From positions 1 through 6,145 of the forward strand of contig WRBU01000078.1 of the NCBI GenBank assembly GCA_009784355.1: a stretch of 6,145 nucleotides of DNA. The letters are read 5' to 3'. Shown here piece by piece: positions 1 to 5,370 of this stretch. A program made the position numbers and the translations under genes. The number at the start of each line of letters is the position of its first letter. The stretch's first letter is position 1. The notes beneath the pieces were generated by a model that was not told the origin of the DNA, did no database searches, and saw only the letters and a program-made list of their open reading frames with translations. The DNA comes from Defluviitaleaceae bacterium. GTDB taxonomy: Bacteria; Bacillota; Clostridia; Lachnospirales; WRAX01.

Positions 1-468
1 AACAAGTTCATCACCATATTTAATTTCGCCAGTTTCGGCAAAGCCAAGACCAGTGTAAAATTTGCGGGCGGCATGGTTGCTTTCTTTATAGCCCAAATAA
101 AGGTGAACAGCTTCACCTCTGGGCCAAGTGCTTTTGAGGTATTGCACAAATTGCTCCATGGCAGCCTTGCCAAACCCACGCCCCTGAAATTCCTCGTCAA
201 CCATAAAACGGTTGATAAAATAACAGGGCTCTGTATCGTTTTCATAGTCGTGGTCATCATCTCTGGCAGACATAATAAAGCCCACCGCTTCCTCACCGTT
301 ATATATTGCTAGGGTAATAAACGGGTCGCCGTCAGCATCCACCATATCCAAATAGGCTTCTGCAAGACTTTCCGAATTAGAAGCAACAAAGCCTTTTTGG
401 CTCTCGGCAACTTGTAATTTCAAAACATCCATGTAATTATCCCATGTTATGGGTCGCAATGTTATCAT
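1..468 (-). CDS. GNAT-family N-acetyltransferase, diamine/spermidine acetyltransferase-like (3' end outside window)
   Basis: This frame gives 156 codons from an ATG at 468 with no stop before the window edge, so only the C-terminus is missing (probably 10-20 residues judging by family length). The translation has the GNAT fold signatures: an N-terminal strand MITLRPIT, a central strand ending in NRFMVDEEFQGRGFGKAAM (residues 86-104) whose QGRGFG at 95-100 is the acetyl-CoA pyrophosphate-binding Q/RxxGxG/A loop, and a late segment ESNHAARKFYTGLGF (129-143) containing the usual Asn and Tyr. The overall pattern is closest, from memory, to BltD/PaiA-type polyamine acetyltransferases, which move an acetyl group from acetyl-CoA to a primary amine. 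The substrate is not proven; other amines or a drug are possible. The gene lies 13 bases after the stop of the upstream nucleotidyltransferase, with GAGGG placed only 4 bases before the ATG, so it is probably the last or a late cistron of that operon. Confidence 0.85.
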   Translation of the reverse strand, partial: MITLRPITWDNYMDVLKLQVAESQKGFVASNSESLAEAYLDMVDADGDPFITLAIYNGEEAVGFIMSARDDDHDYENDTEPCYFINRFMVDEEFQGRGFGKAAMEQFVQYLKSTWPRGEAVHLYLGYKESNHAARKFYTGLGFAETGEIKYGDELV

Positions 469-481
469 TTTACCCTCATCG

Positions 482-1177
482 CTAAATCTCAAGTAAGTCA
501 TCAAGCCATGCGTATCCATCAGGATAAGCCGCATTTAAGGCATTTATAAGCCATTTTCTACTTTCTTCCGACAACAGCGGTATTATTGCTTTAAAATCTA
601 TGGGTGTTTTTTCTTTGTGAAATTCATGTGTAAAATATGGTTGCGGAGATTTTAAAAACAACACCAGCTCTGGAGCCATGAAGGGTATATCGTTTTTAAA
701 TAATATCGCCTTATCAAGCTCTCTTGCAATATTTTTGTTTTTACGGAATACAAAATTATTTTCTTCTTTGTGGTCTAAAACTATTTCAATAAAATTAAAA
801 TCTGTTTGGTTGGAGCGTAATATTTCATAGTCAAAAAGGTCTGCTTCGCCTTCCCTTACCTTGGGTATCACATGACTTCCAGACTTCATCGCCCATATGA
901 CCCAAATTTCATCCAACTTGCTGTCATTTTGGTCAATTATTGGCGTAAGCCCGTCTATAACCCCTGCTTGAATAACCCTTTTGTATACATTCCAACCATC
1001 ATTTTGCAAAAGGGCAACCACATCTCTTTTGTTTTCATGGAATATGGATATATCCAAATCGCTGTGCGCACGCAAGGTTTTGCCCGCAAATAAGTCAAGG
1101 GCAAAACCTCCGCATACATAGTACGGAAAACCGCAATTTTTGAAAAGCTCATTCGCTTGAAGCATTAATTTATTCAT
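482..1177 (-). CDS. Nucleotidyltransferase-fold protein, aminoglycoside/lincosamide adenylyltransferase-like (copy 1)
   Basis: A 231-residue protein with the minimal nucleotidyltransferase core: CGGFALD at residues 22-28 (the GG of the nucleotide-binding turn), then R36, H38, D40 and D42 in an R-x-H-x-D-x-D arrangement that supplies the metal-binding acids. A likely third acid is E131 or D135 in the strand FIEIVLD. The GG-x-A-x-D...R.H.D.D layout is that of ANT(2'')-type aminoglycoside and Lnu-type lincosamide nucleotidyltransferases, which transfer an AMP-type group from a nucleotide to a hydroxyl of the drug; many chromosomal relatives have no known substrate. It is a paralogue of the preceding gene, most alike in the first 70 and last 60 residues (both end near AAYPDGYAWL/TAYPDGYDWL). 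Its ATG overlaps the upstream stop as ATGA, and a good AAGGAG lies 8 bases before the start inside the upstream gene, so the pair is translationally coupled. No HEPN antitoxin/toxin partner is beside it. Confidence 0.8.
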   Translation of the reverse strand: MNKLMLQANELFKNCGFPYYVCGGFALDLFAGKTLRAHSDLDISIFHENKRDVVALLQNDGWNVYKRVIQAGVIDGLTPIIDQNDSKLDEIWVIWAMKSGSHVIPKVREGEADLFDYEILRSNQTDFNFIEIVLDHKEENNFVFRKNKNIARELDKAILFKNDIPFMAPELVLFLKSPQPYFTHEFHKEKTPIDFKAIIPLLSEESRKWLINALNAAYPDGYAWLDDLLEI

Positions 1178-1890
1178 TTCTCAAACTCCTTAAGGCTTGT
1201 AAGCCAGTCATATCCATCAGGGTAAGCGGTGTTTATAGCGTCGAACAGCCACTTTTTGCTTTCTTCGGAAATTAGCGTCATAATCGCTTTAAAGTCGGCT
1301 TCTGTTCGAGGCTTTGCATACGCGCTTTCGGAAGAATATTTATCAGATTTATAAAACAGTATAACCTCTGGTGCAAGATAGGGTATATCTTCACAATGCA
1401 AAATAGCTTTATCTAACGAAAGGGCTATTCTTGGGGTTTTTTGCACTACATAATCGCCGCCCTCTCTTGCGTCAAAGGCAAGTTCAATAAATTCAATATC
1501 GTCTTCTACCAGCCACTTTCGGGATTTATACGTGTAAACTTCTCCTTGCAAACGGTCAATTTTTTGAAGAACATCTAATAAGCGTCCGGGCTTTATTGCC
1601 CACACATTTTCACAATCGTCCCAAAAGCTGTCTGTGATGTCTTCTATTTTGTAAAACAAAAATTGCCATACCGACCCTGCTTCCATAAATCTGCCAAAAA
1701 CAGTCCAACCTTTGTCCAGCAAAAATTGTATTGCTCGTCGTTTATCTTCTTTAAACACTAAAATGTCAAAATCCCCATGTTCACGAATTTCTTTGCCCGC
1801 AAACATATCAAGAGCAAAGCCGCCGCATATAGCGTAGTCAAAGTCCGCTGTTTTGAATAGGTCATGGGCTTGAAGTATTACTTTATTCAT
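1174..1890 (-). CDS. Nucleotidyltransferase-fold protein, aminoglycoside/lincosamide adenylyltransferase-like (copy 2)
   Basis: A 238-residue paralogue of the next gene downstream, with the same active-site frame: CGGFALD at 22-28, then R36, H38, D40 and D42, and the later strand FIELAFD with E136 and D140 as candidate third acids. The C-terminal half carries the shared segment SLDKAIL...DIPYLAPEVILFYKS and ends in a helical region SEESKKWLFDAINTAYPDGYDWL. The stretch about residues 73-128 is unlike copy 1 and is longer, so the two copies probably recognise different acceptors. The start is supported by AAAGGAG 8 bases upstream of the ATG. It is the first gene after a 92-base gap, so it probably heads the three-gene unit that includes copy 1 and the acetyltransferase. 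The function is inferred from fold; a resistance role is possible but not shown, and the real substrate is unknown. Confidence 0.8.
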   Translation of the reverse strand: MNKVILQAHDLFKTADFDYAICGGFALDMFAGKEIREHGDFDILVFKEDKRRAIQFLLDKGWTVFGRFMEAGSVWQFLFYKIEDITDSFWDDCENVWAIKPGRLLDVLQKIDRLQGEVYTYKSRKWLVEDDIEFIELAFDAREGGDYVVQKTPRIALSLDKAILHCEDIPYLAPEVILFYKSDKYSSESAYAKPRTEADFKAIMTLISEESKKWLFDAINTAYPDGYDWLTSLKEFEK

Positions 1891-1982
1891 AATGCCAACT
1901 CCTTTAATGCAATTCTCGTATAAAAATACTCCCTAATAATAGCACAAAATCAGGGAGTGCAGTGGACAATTTTAATCATCTT
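1891..1982 (-). promoter_or_regulatory. Candidate promoter of the nucleotidyltransferase-acetyltransferase operon
   Basis: The 92-base gap between the AraC-type gene and the first nucleotidyltransferase holds an extended -10 element on the minus strand, TGC followed by TATTAT (TATTAT at 1936-1941, TGC at 1942-1944). It would start RNA near 1929, about 39 bases before the ATG. A TTGTCC at 1964-1969 is 22 bases from the -10, too far for a normal -35, so the extended -10 would have to carry recognition. The element lies in the loop of an inverted repeat described separately. This is a reading by eye and only moderately sure. Confidence 0.35.
1921..1958 (-). terminator. Inverted repeat with T-rich tail after the AraC-type gene: weak terminator or operator
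   Basis: On the minus strand ACTCCCT and AGGGAGT (plus-strand positions 1952-1958 and 1928-1934) form a perfect 7-bp stem with a 17-base loop, followed at once by ATTTTTA (1921-1927). It sits 24 bases past the AraC-family stop, as expected for an intrinsic terminator. The long loop makes it weak, and the loop contains a possible extended -10 for the next genes, so the repeat could equally be an operator bound by a dimeric regulator. Confidence 0.4.
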
Positions 1983-2870
1983 TTATTTTTTTATCACAGG
2001 CGTAAACCACTCCATCTTACAAAAAACGCCGTCATAGTCATTTTTATCTATTCTTTCAAAATGCTCTCTGCGGTTTATTAGTGAGTATACAGCGTCTTTG
2101 CTGTTGTGGTACTCTCCTATGGCTTGATACATTTCTTTGGCTACATTTTCATTTAACTCTAAATAATGATGTTGACCAATATAGTGAAATTTGGCACAAA
2201 GCGAGGCGGCGAAAGTATATGTGTGTAATTTTTCAGGAATATTTTTCAAGTTAGTTACAGGAACAGAGGGTAAGTAGTATGAAAAATCAGTAATTTGTTC
2301 GGGATAATATGTTAGCCCGATATAAATATCGTCGCCCATCCTATTTTCTATTGTCTCTCGGTCGTTATCCCAAAAATCTTTTGCAACCCTTGGTGCCATT
2401 TCAATGGATTGAGCAAAGGGTACTTTGTGAAGCCTTCCAACCACGTCAAAAGTAGGAACCATAACAAGCTCCGAACCAAAAAACAAGCCATCTCCCATCT
2501 TATTTTTTTCAATAAGCTGTAATGGCGGCACAATTTTTAAAATGCGTCCGCTTAAGCGCACTTCGCTTGGCGTAAAACCAAACTCACGTTTAAAAGCCCG
2601 AATATAAGACCTCTCATAATCAAAGCCGTATTCTTCGGCAATATCAACCACTCTAAAATTTGTCTTTAACAAACTTTCCAGACTTGCGGCTAATTTGCGC
2701 GAGCGAATATAGCTTGCTATTGGCTGTTCAAAAGCAAGACGAAAAAGCCTTTGCAAATGAACGGAAGACATTGCTGCAGACTTTGCGAGGCTTGCGGCAT
2801 TAATTTTATTTTTAATATTTTCCTCAATTTCAAGCAGAACACATTCTAATATTTGGTAAGCATTAGTCAT
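1983..2870 (-). CDS. AraC-family transcriptional regulator with C-terminal GyrI-like effector-binding domain
   Basis: A 295-residue protein with the DNA-binding part at the N-terminus, the Rob-like order rather than the AraC order. Helix-turn-helix 1 is about residues 25-46 (SLAKSAAMSSVHLQRLFR), helix-turn-helix 2 about 73-94 (VVDIAEEYGFDYERSYIRAF), closed by the family signature KREFGFTPSEVR. From about residue 130 to the end the sequence matches the GyrI-like/BacA effector-binding type (strand LVMVPTFDVVGRLHK, later IGLTYYP and the C-terminal MEWFTPVIKK), which in relatives binds hydrophobic or cationic drugs. It probably controls the genes downstream (nucleotidyltransferases and acetyltransferase), itself, or both; that link is inferred from position. 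The ATG is preceded by GAAGG 6 bases upstream. It starts only 46 bases after the phosphatase stop, so some read-through from that gene is likely; I see no strong promoter of its own in the gap. Confidence 0.88.
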   Translation of the reverse strand: MTNAYQILECVLLEIEENIKNKINAASLAKSAAMSSVHLQRLFRLAFEQPIASYIRSRKLAASLESLLKTNFRVVDIAEEYGFDYERSYIRAFKREFGFTPSEVRLSGRILKIVPPLQLIEKNKMGDGLFFGSELVMVPTFDVVGRLHKVPFAQSIEMAPRVAKDFWDNDRETIENRMGDDIYIGLTYYPEQITDFSYYLPSVPVTNLKNIPEKLHTYTFAASLCAKFHYIGQHHYLELNENVAKEMYQAIGEYHNSKDAVYSLINRREHFERIDKNDYDGVFCKMEWFTPVIKK

Positions 2871-2916
2871 TTTGCACCTTCTTGCTGGCTTATACTAATC
2901 TTGGTTAAAATCAATA

Positions 2917-3741
2917 TTACAACACAAATTTGCCGATAGCCTCTGCCACAGCACCTTCGGCGGATGTTTTTTCGGTGGTATATCCAGCCATAAACTTTAA
3001 GTCATGGACGGCATTTGCCACGGCAATTCCAAGTCCCGCTGTTTTTATCATGCTTATATCGTTATAATTATCGCCCATAGCAATGGTGTGCGCAATGTCA
3101 ATATTCAATTTATTACACAACCACTGCAAGGCATTGCCCTTACTGCAACTTATCGACCCGACTTCCAGCAAATACTCGGAAGAAAAAGATATATCTGCCA
3201 CTTTGCCAAATTCGTTATCCAATTCGCATTTAAGTTTTTGTAACACGCTATTTTGAGCCATAAAAATTATTTTGATAATATTGCCGCTTCTTGCTGCCTC
3301 ACTAACAATGTCGTCGTAGGCTTTCATTGATATTTCAGAAATTTTTGAATATGCGTCGGTAGCATTGGTGTGTTCTTCGACCAGCACACTTTCAAAATCC
3401 ACATAAACAAACATTTCTGCTTCTCGTGGGCGGGATTTAAAAAATTTTATGACCTCAATCCCAAGCGTCAACCCTAAAAATTCCTCATAAATAACAGTTT
3501 CAGACTGCACGTCATAAACGACACCGCCGTTAAAGGCTATAATGTATCCATTTTTAGGCAGTTCTAACATACTATGTATTGTTTTAAGACTTTTGTAAGA
3601 CCGCCCAGAGCACAAACAAAACAAAACGCCCTTTTGCAAAGCCTTTGCAATGGCGGGCTTATTGTCTGGATGCATGGTGAGGTAGTGAGCAAGCAGTGTG
3701 CCGTCTACATCACTGGCAATTAATTTATACAATTCTTTCAC
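2917..3741 (-). CDS. HAD-superfamily Cof-type sugar/cofactor phosphatase
   Basis: A 274-residue protein of the Cof (HAD type IIB) family, usual length about 260-280. All four HAD motifs are present: I, SDVDGTLL with nucleophile D11 and acid D13; II, S45 in LCSGRS; III, K201 in the CSKGNAL segment; IV, GDNYND at 223-228 with metal ligands D224 and D228. The cap domain lies between motifs II and III. Relatives dephosphorylate sugar phosphates, FMN, PLP or, for E. coli Cof, the thiamine precursor HMP-PP. The gene is divergent from the TPP riboswitch and thiT, so a role with thiamine phosphates is possible but unproven. The start is uncertain: the GTG used here has AAAGG only 2 bases upstream, whereas a TTG at 3732-3730 would give the more typical beginning MYKLIASDVDGT with 11-base spacing. 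The function class is sure, the substrate is not. Confidence 0.88.
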   Translation of the reverse strand: MKELYKLIASDVDGTLLAHYLTMHPDNKPAIAKALQKGVLFCLCSGRSYKSLKTIHSMLELPKNGYIIAFNGGVVYDVQSETVIYEEFLGLTLGIEVIKFFKSRPREAEMFVYVDFESVLVEEHTNATDAYSKISEISMKAYDDIVSEAARSGNIIKIIFMAQNSVLQKLKCELDNEFGKVADISFSSEYLLEVGSISCSKGNALQWLCNKLNIDIAHTIAMGDNYNDISMIKTAGLGIAVANAVHDLKFMAGYTTEKTSAEGAVAEAIGKFVL

Positions 3742-3751
3742 AACCTTTATA

Positions 3752-3780
3752 TTGACAATGGTAATTTTTTGATATATAAT
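3752..3780 (+). promoter_or_regulatory. Consensus sigma-A promoter of the riboswitch-thiT transcript
   Basis: A perfect TTGACA (3752-3757) and a perfect TATAAT (3775-3780) are separated by exactly 17 bases. The predicted start is near 3786-3788, about 12 bases before the TPP aptamer. A full-consensus promoter fits a gene controlled after initiation by a riboswitch. The -35 box ends 10 bases before the divergent phosphatase GTG, so the two genes share this control region. Confidence 0.85.
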
Positions 3781-3782
3781 AG

Positions 3783-3817
3783 TTACAATATAATATTTGG
3801 CTAGGGGTGCTTTGCAA
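3783..3817 (-). promoter_or_regulatory. Candidate sigma-A promoter of the HAD phosphatase gene
   Basis: On the minus strand TTGCAA (3812-3817) and TATTAT (3790-3795) are separated by 16 bases, which would start RNA near 3783 and leave a leader of about 42 bases. The -35 box would lie inside the DNA that encodes the TPP aptamer, and the start would fall inside the divergent thiT promoter region. The two hexamers match consensus at 4 and 5 of 6 positions, so this is a candidate only. Confidence 0.3.
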
Positions 3818-3876
3818 ATGCAGGGCTGAGAAATACCCTTAATACCTGATGCGGGTAATACCGACGAAGGGAAGCG
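3799..3876 (+). ncRNA. TPP riboswitch aptamer (THI box)
   Basis: The leader carries the conserved THI-box blocks in the right order: GGGGTGC (3804-3810), the pyrimidine-sensor block GGCTGAGA (3824-3831), TACCC (3834-3838, pairing with GGGGT to form P2), ACCTGAT (3844-3850) and GCGGGTAATACCG (3851-3863, the P5 hairpin and pyrophosphate-sensor side), then CGAAGGGAAG. P4 is CCT (3845-3847) with AGG (3868-3870). The P3 arm is short (TGC...GCA around 3808-3822). P1 is weak: GCT (3800-3802) with AGC (3873-3875). It binds thiamine pyrophosphate and should switch thiT off when TPP is plentiful. The identity is very safe; only the exact ends are approximate. Confidence 0.96.
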
Positions 3877-3915
3877 TTTTTTCTTTGCCTTCTAGCCCAT
3901 TTTAGGAGGTTTTTT
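3877..3915 (+). promoter_or_regulatory. Riboswitch expression platform: Shine-Dalgarno sequester hairpin
   Basis: CCTTCTA (3888-3894) can pair with TAGGAGG (3903-3909) over 7 bp including one G-U, with an 8-base loop. This buries the strong AGGAGG (3904-3909) of thiT, which lies 6 bases before the ATG. The same CCTTC can instead pair with GAAGG at 3866-3870, part of the aptamer's P4 strand, so TPP binding would favour the sequester. No stem followed by a T-run is present between aptamer and ATG, so control is most likely at translation rather than by termination. Confidence 0.7.
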
Positions 3916-4479
3916 ATGAGTTTAACACAAAAAGTTAGGTTTACGCCAAAAGTGCTTGCATATGCGGGAATAATGCTTGCCATTGCATACATTTTATCGT
4001 ATTTTCGTGTGTATCAATTCCCAATGAGCGGCTCTGTTACGCCAATGAGTATGTTTTTTGTTTCATTTATCGGCATTTGCTTTGGCCCAAAAGTCGGGCT
4101 GGTTTCTGCTGTAACTTTTGGCTTGCTACAACTAACAAATAACCCCTTTATTGTTCATCCCATTCAACTAATTTTGGATTATCCTTTGGCTTTTGGTGCA
4201 TTAGGTCTGGCTGGGTTTTTTCATGGCAAAAAACATGGAATGCTTATTGGCTTTGCTGTTGGGGTTGTAGGCAGGTGGTTTTTTAGCTCTTTATCCGGCT
4301 ATTTTTTCTTTTACCAATGGGCATGGGATGGATGGAGCGTGCTACCGTATACCATGGCGTACAACGCAATATATATGTTTACAGAAATGGTTGCGTCAAT
4401 GGTAGTTGTGTTGATACCCCCCGTTTATATTGCAATAAATCTTGTTAAAAATCGGCTTTCTGAAAGAAAGATTGCCTAG
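3916..4479 (+). CDS. thiT: ThiT, thiamine-specific S component of an ECF transporter
   Basis: A 187-residue, very hydrophobic protein with about six membrane segments, the usual size and topology of ThiT. It binds thiamine and delivers it through a shared EcfA-EcfA'-EcfT module that must be encoded elsewhere. Family landmarks are GSVTPMSMFFVSF (39-51), HPIQLILDYPLAF (81-93) and the region G128 to N150 containing QWAWDGW and YTMAYNAIY. By an alignment from memory to Lactococcus ThiT, the thiamine-contacting Tyr146 and Asn151 are kept as Y145 and N150 and Glu84-Tyr85 as D88-Y89, while His125 is S124 and Trp133 is F132. The first helix keeps a small-residue GxxxA (G18, A22) where EcfT docks. A consensus promoter, TPP aptamer and AGGAGG lie upstream, which confirms the thiamine assignment. 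It converges on parB and shares the CTAG stop with it. Confidence 0.93.
   Translation: MSLTQKVRFTPKVLAYAGIMLAIAYILSYFRVYQFPMSGSVTPMSMFFVSFIGICFGPKVGLVSAVTFGLLQLTNNPFIVHPIQLILDYPLAFGALGLAGFFHGKKHGMLIGFAVGVVGRWFFSSLSGYFFFYQWAWDGWSVLPYTMAYNAIYMFTEMVASMVVVLIPPVYIAINLVKNRLSERKIA
4447..4476 (-). terminator. Candidate parAB terminator inside the thiT 3' end
   Basis: Read on the minus strand directly after the parB coding region, GG-CTTTC pairs with GAAAG-CC around a TTTCA loop, with a 4-base bulge on the 5' side, and is followed by GATTTTT (T-run at 4447-4451). The stem is short and bulged, so it is a weak candidate, but it is the only stem plus T-run I see at this convergent junction. No comparable terminator for thiT is visible on the plus strand. 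Confidence 0.35.
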
Positions 4480-5366
4480 CGTCGGTTTTTAATGATGTCA
4501 ACAATACGTTGCAAATCTTCCTGCGAAAAATAATTAATCTCAATTTTTCCGCTGCTGCCGTCGGTTTTGGTGTCTTTAATATTTACCCTAGTTCCCAAAA
4601 CTCCACGCAAATCTACTTGATAATTTACATAAATTTCTTTGGCGGCCTTTTTAGGGGTTGCCTTTTTTTCTGTTTCAACGGCAGTTTCTTCCGTGTTGTA
4701 ATTACGCACAAATTCCTCTGCCTGACGCACATTCATGCCTTCTTCAAGCATTTTTTGGGCAAAATACACTTGTGTTTCTTTGTCATCTGCGGACAAAATT
4801 GCCTTTGCGTGTCCCATGGTCAATTTTTCTGATGAAATTAGCTCAAGCACAACGTCATCCAACTTTAAAACACGTATGCAATTTGATATATGACTACGGC
4901 TTTTGCCGATTTTTTTCGCAATTTCTTCTTGAATCATGCCAAATTCTTCGTTAAGCCGCTTATAGCACATTGCCTCTTCAATGGGGTTAAGGTCTTCACG
5001 TTGGATATTTTCTATAAGGGCAATGCCTAAAATCTCTAGGTCGCTGTAGTCACGCACAATAACAGGCACCGTTTCAAGTCCAGCCTGTTTTGCGGCACGA
5101 AAGCGTCTTTCGCCTGCAATAATAGTATATGTGTCGTTATCGTTTCGTTTTACAACAAGAGGTTGTATAATGCCAAATTCTTTAATAGATGCTGACAGTT
5201 CTTCAATTTCTGGGGTTTTAAAAAATTTGCGGGGTTGGTCTTTGTTAGGAAAAACCGACGCAATATCTGCCTCAATAATTTCTATATTTGACTCCGTGCT
5301 TTCACTGCTGTATTTAATAAGTGCGTCCAAGCCTTTTCCTAATCCTTTTGTTAGACCTTTTTTCAT
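4476..5366 (-). CDS. parB: ParB/Spo0J chromosome-partitioning protein
   Basis: A 296-residue ParB of normal length. The N-terminal KGLGKGLDALI (residues 7-17) is the short basic segment through which ParB stimulates the ATPase of ParA. The CTP-binding domain follows, with NKDQPRKFF (41-49), GERRFRAA (85-92, the arginine-patch motif) and ENIQREDLNPIEEA (119-132). The helix-turn-helix EEIAKKIGKSRSHISNCIRVL (146-166) recognises parS. A charged linker rich in Lys, Glu and Ala precedes the C-terminal dimer domain (about 244-296). It loads on DNA around parS as a CTP-dependent sliding clamp and works with ParA in origin segregation. It follows parA after 4 bases, and its Shine-Dalgarno AGGGGG lies in the last codons of parA, so the two are co-translated. 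It is the chromosomal type by sequence; no parS consensus was seen in the window. Confidence 0.96.
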   Translation of the reverse strand: MKKGLTKGLGKGLDALIKYSSESTESNIEIIEADIASVFPNKDQPRKFFKTPEIEELSASIKEFGIIQPLVVKRNDNDTYTIIAGERRFRAAKQAGLETVPVIVRDYSDLEILGIALIENIQREDLNPIEEAMCYKRLNEEFGMIQEEIAKKIGKSRSHISNCIRVLKLDDVVLELISSEKLTMGHAKAILSADDKETQVYFAQKMLEEGMNVRQAEEFVRNYNTEETAVETEKKATPKKAAKEIYVNYQVDLRGVLGTRVNIKDTKTDGSSGKIEINYFSQEDLQRIVDIIKNRR

Positions 5367-5370
5367 AGCA

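Noticed and set aside
73..312. Plus-strand 79-codon open frame over the acetyltransferase
   Set aside because: It is antisense to a frame with clear GNAT motifs, has no Shine-Dalgarno and resembles no known protein.
872..1152. Two small open frames (plus and minus) inside nucleotidyltransferase copy 1
   Set aside because: They overlap a well-supported gene in other frames and show no start signal or recognisable domain.
482..1890. MNT/HEPN toxin-antitoxin system
   Set aside because: MNT antitoxins are much shorter and sit next to a HEPN gene with an RxxxxH motif; here both neighbours are a full-length nucleotidyltransferase and a GNAT enzyme.
3866..3892. Possible intrinsic terminator after the TPP aptamer
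   Set aside because: The stem GAAGG-GAAG/CTTT-CCTTC exists, but the T6 run is in its loop and the bases after the stem are not T-rich, so it fits an anti-sequester better.
3801..3992. 63-codon minus-strand frame over the riboswitch and thiT start
   Set aside because: It is antisense to the TPP aptamer and to the thiT N-terminus and has no ribosome binding site.
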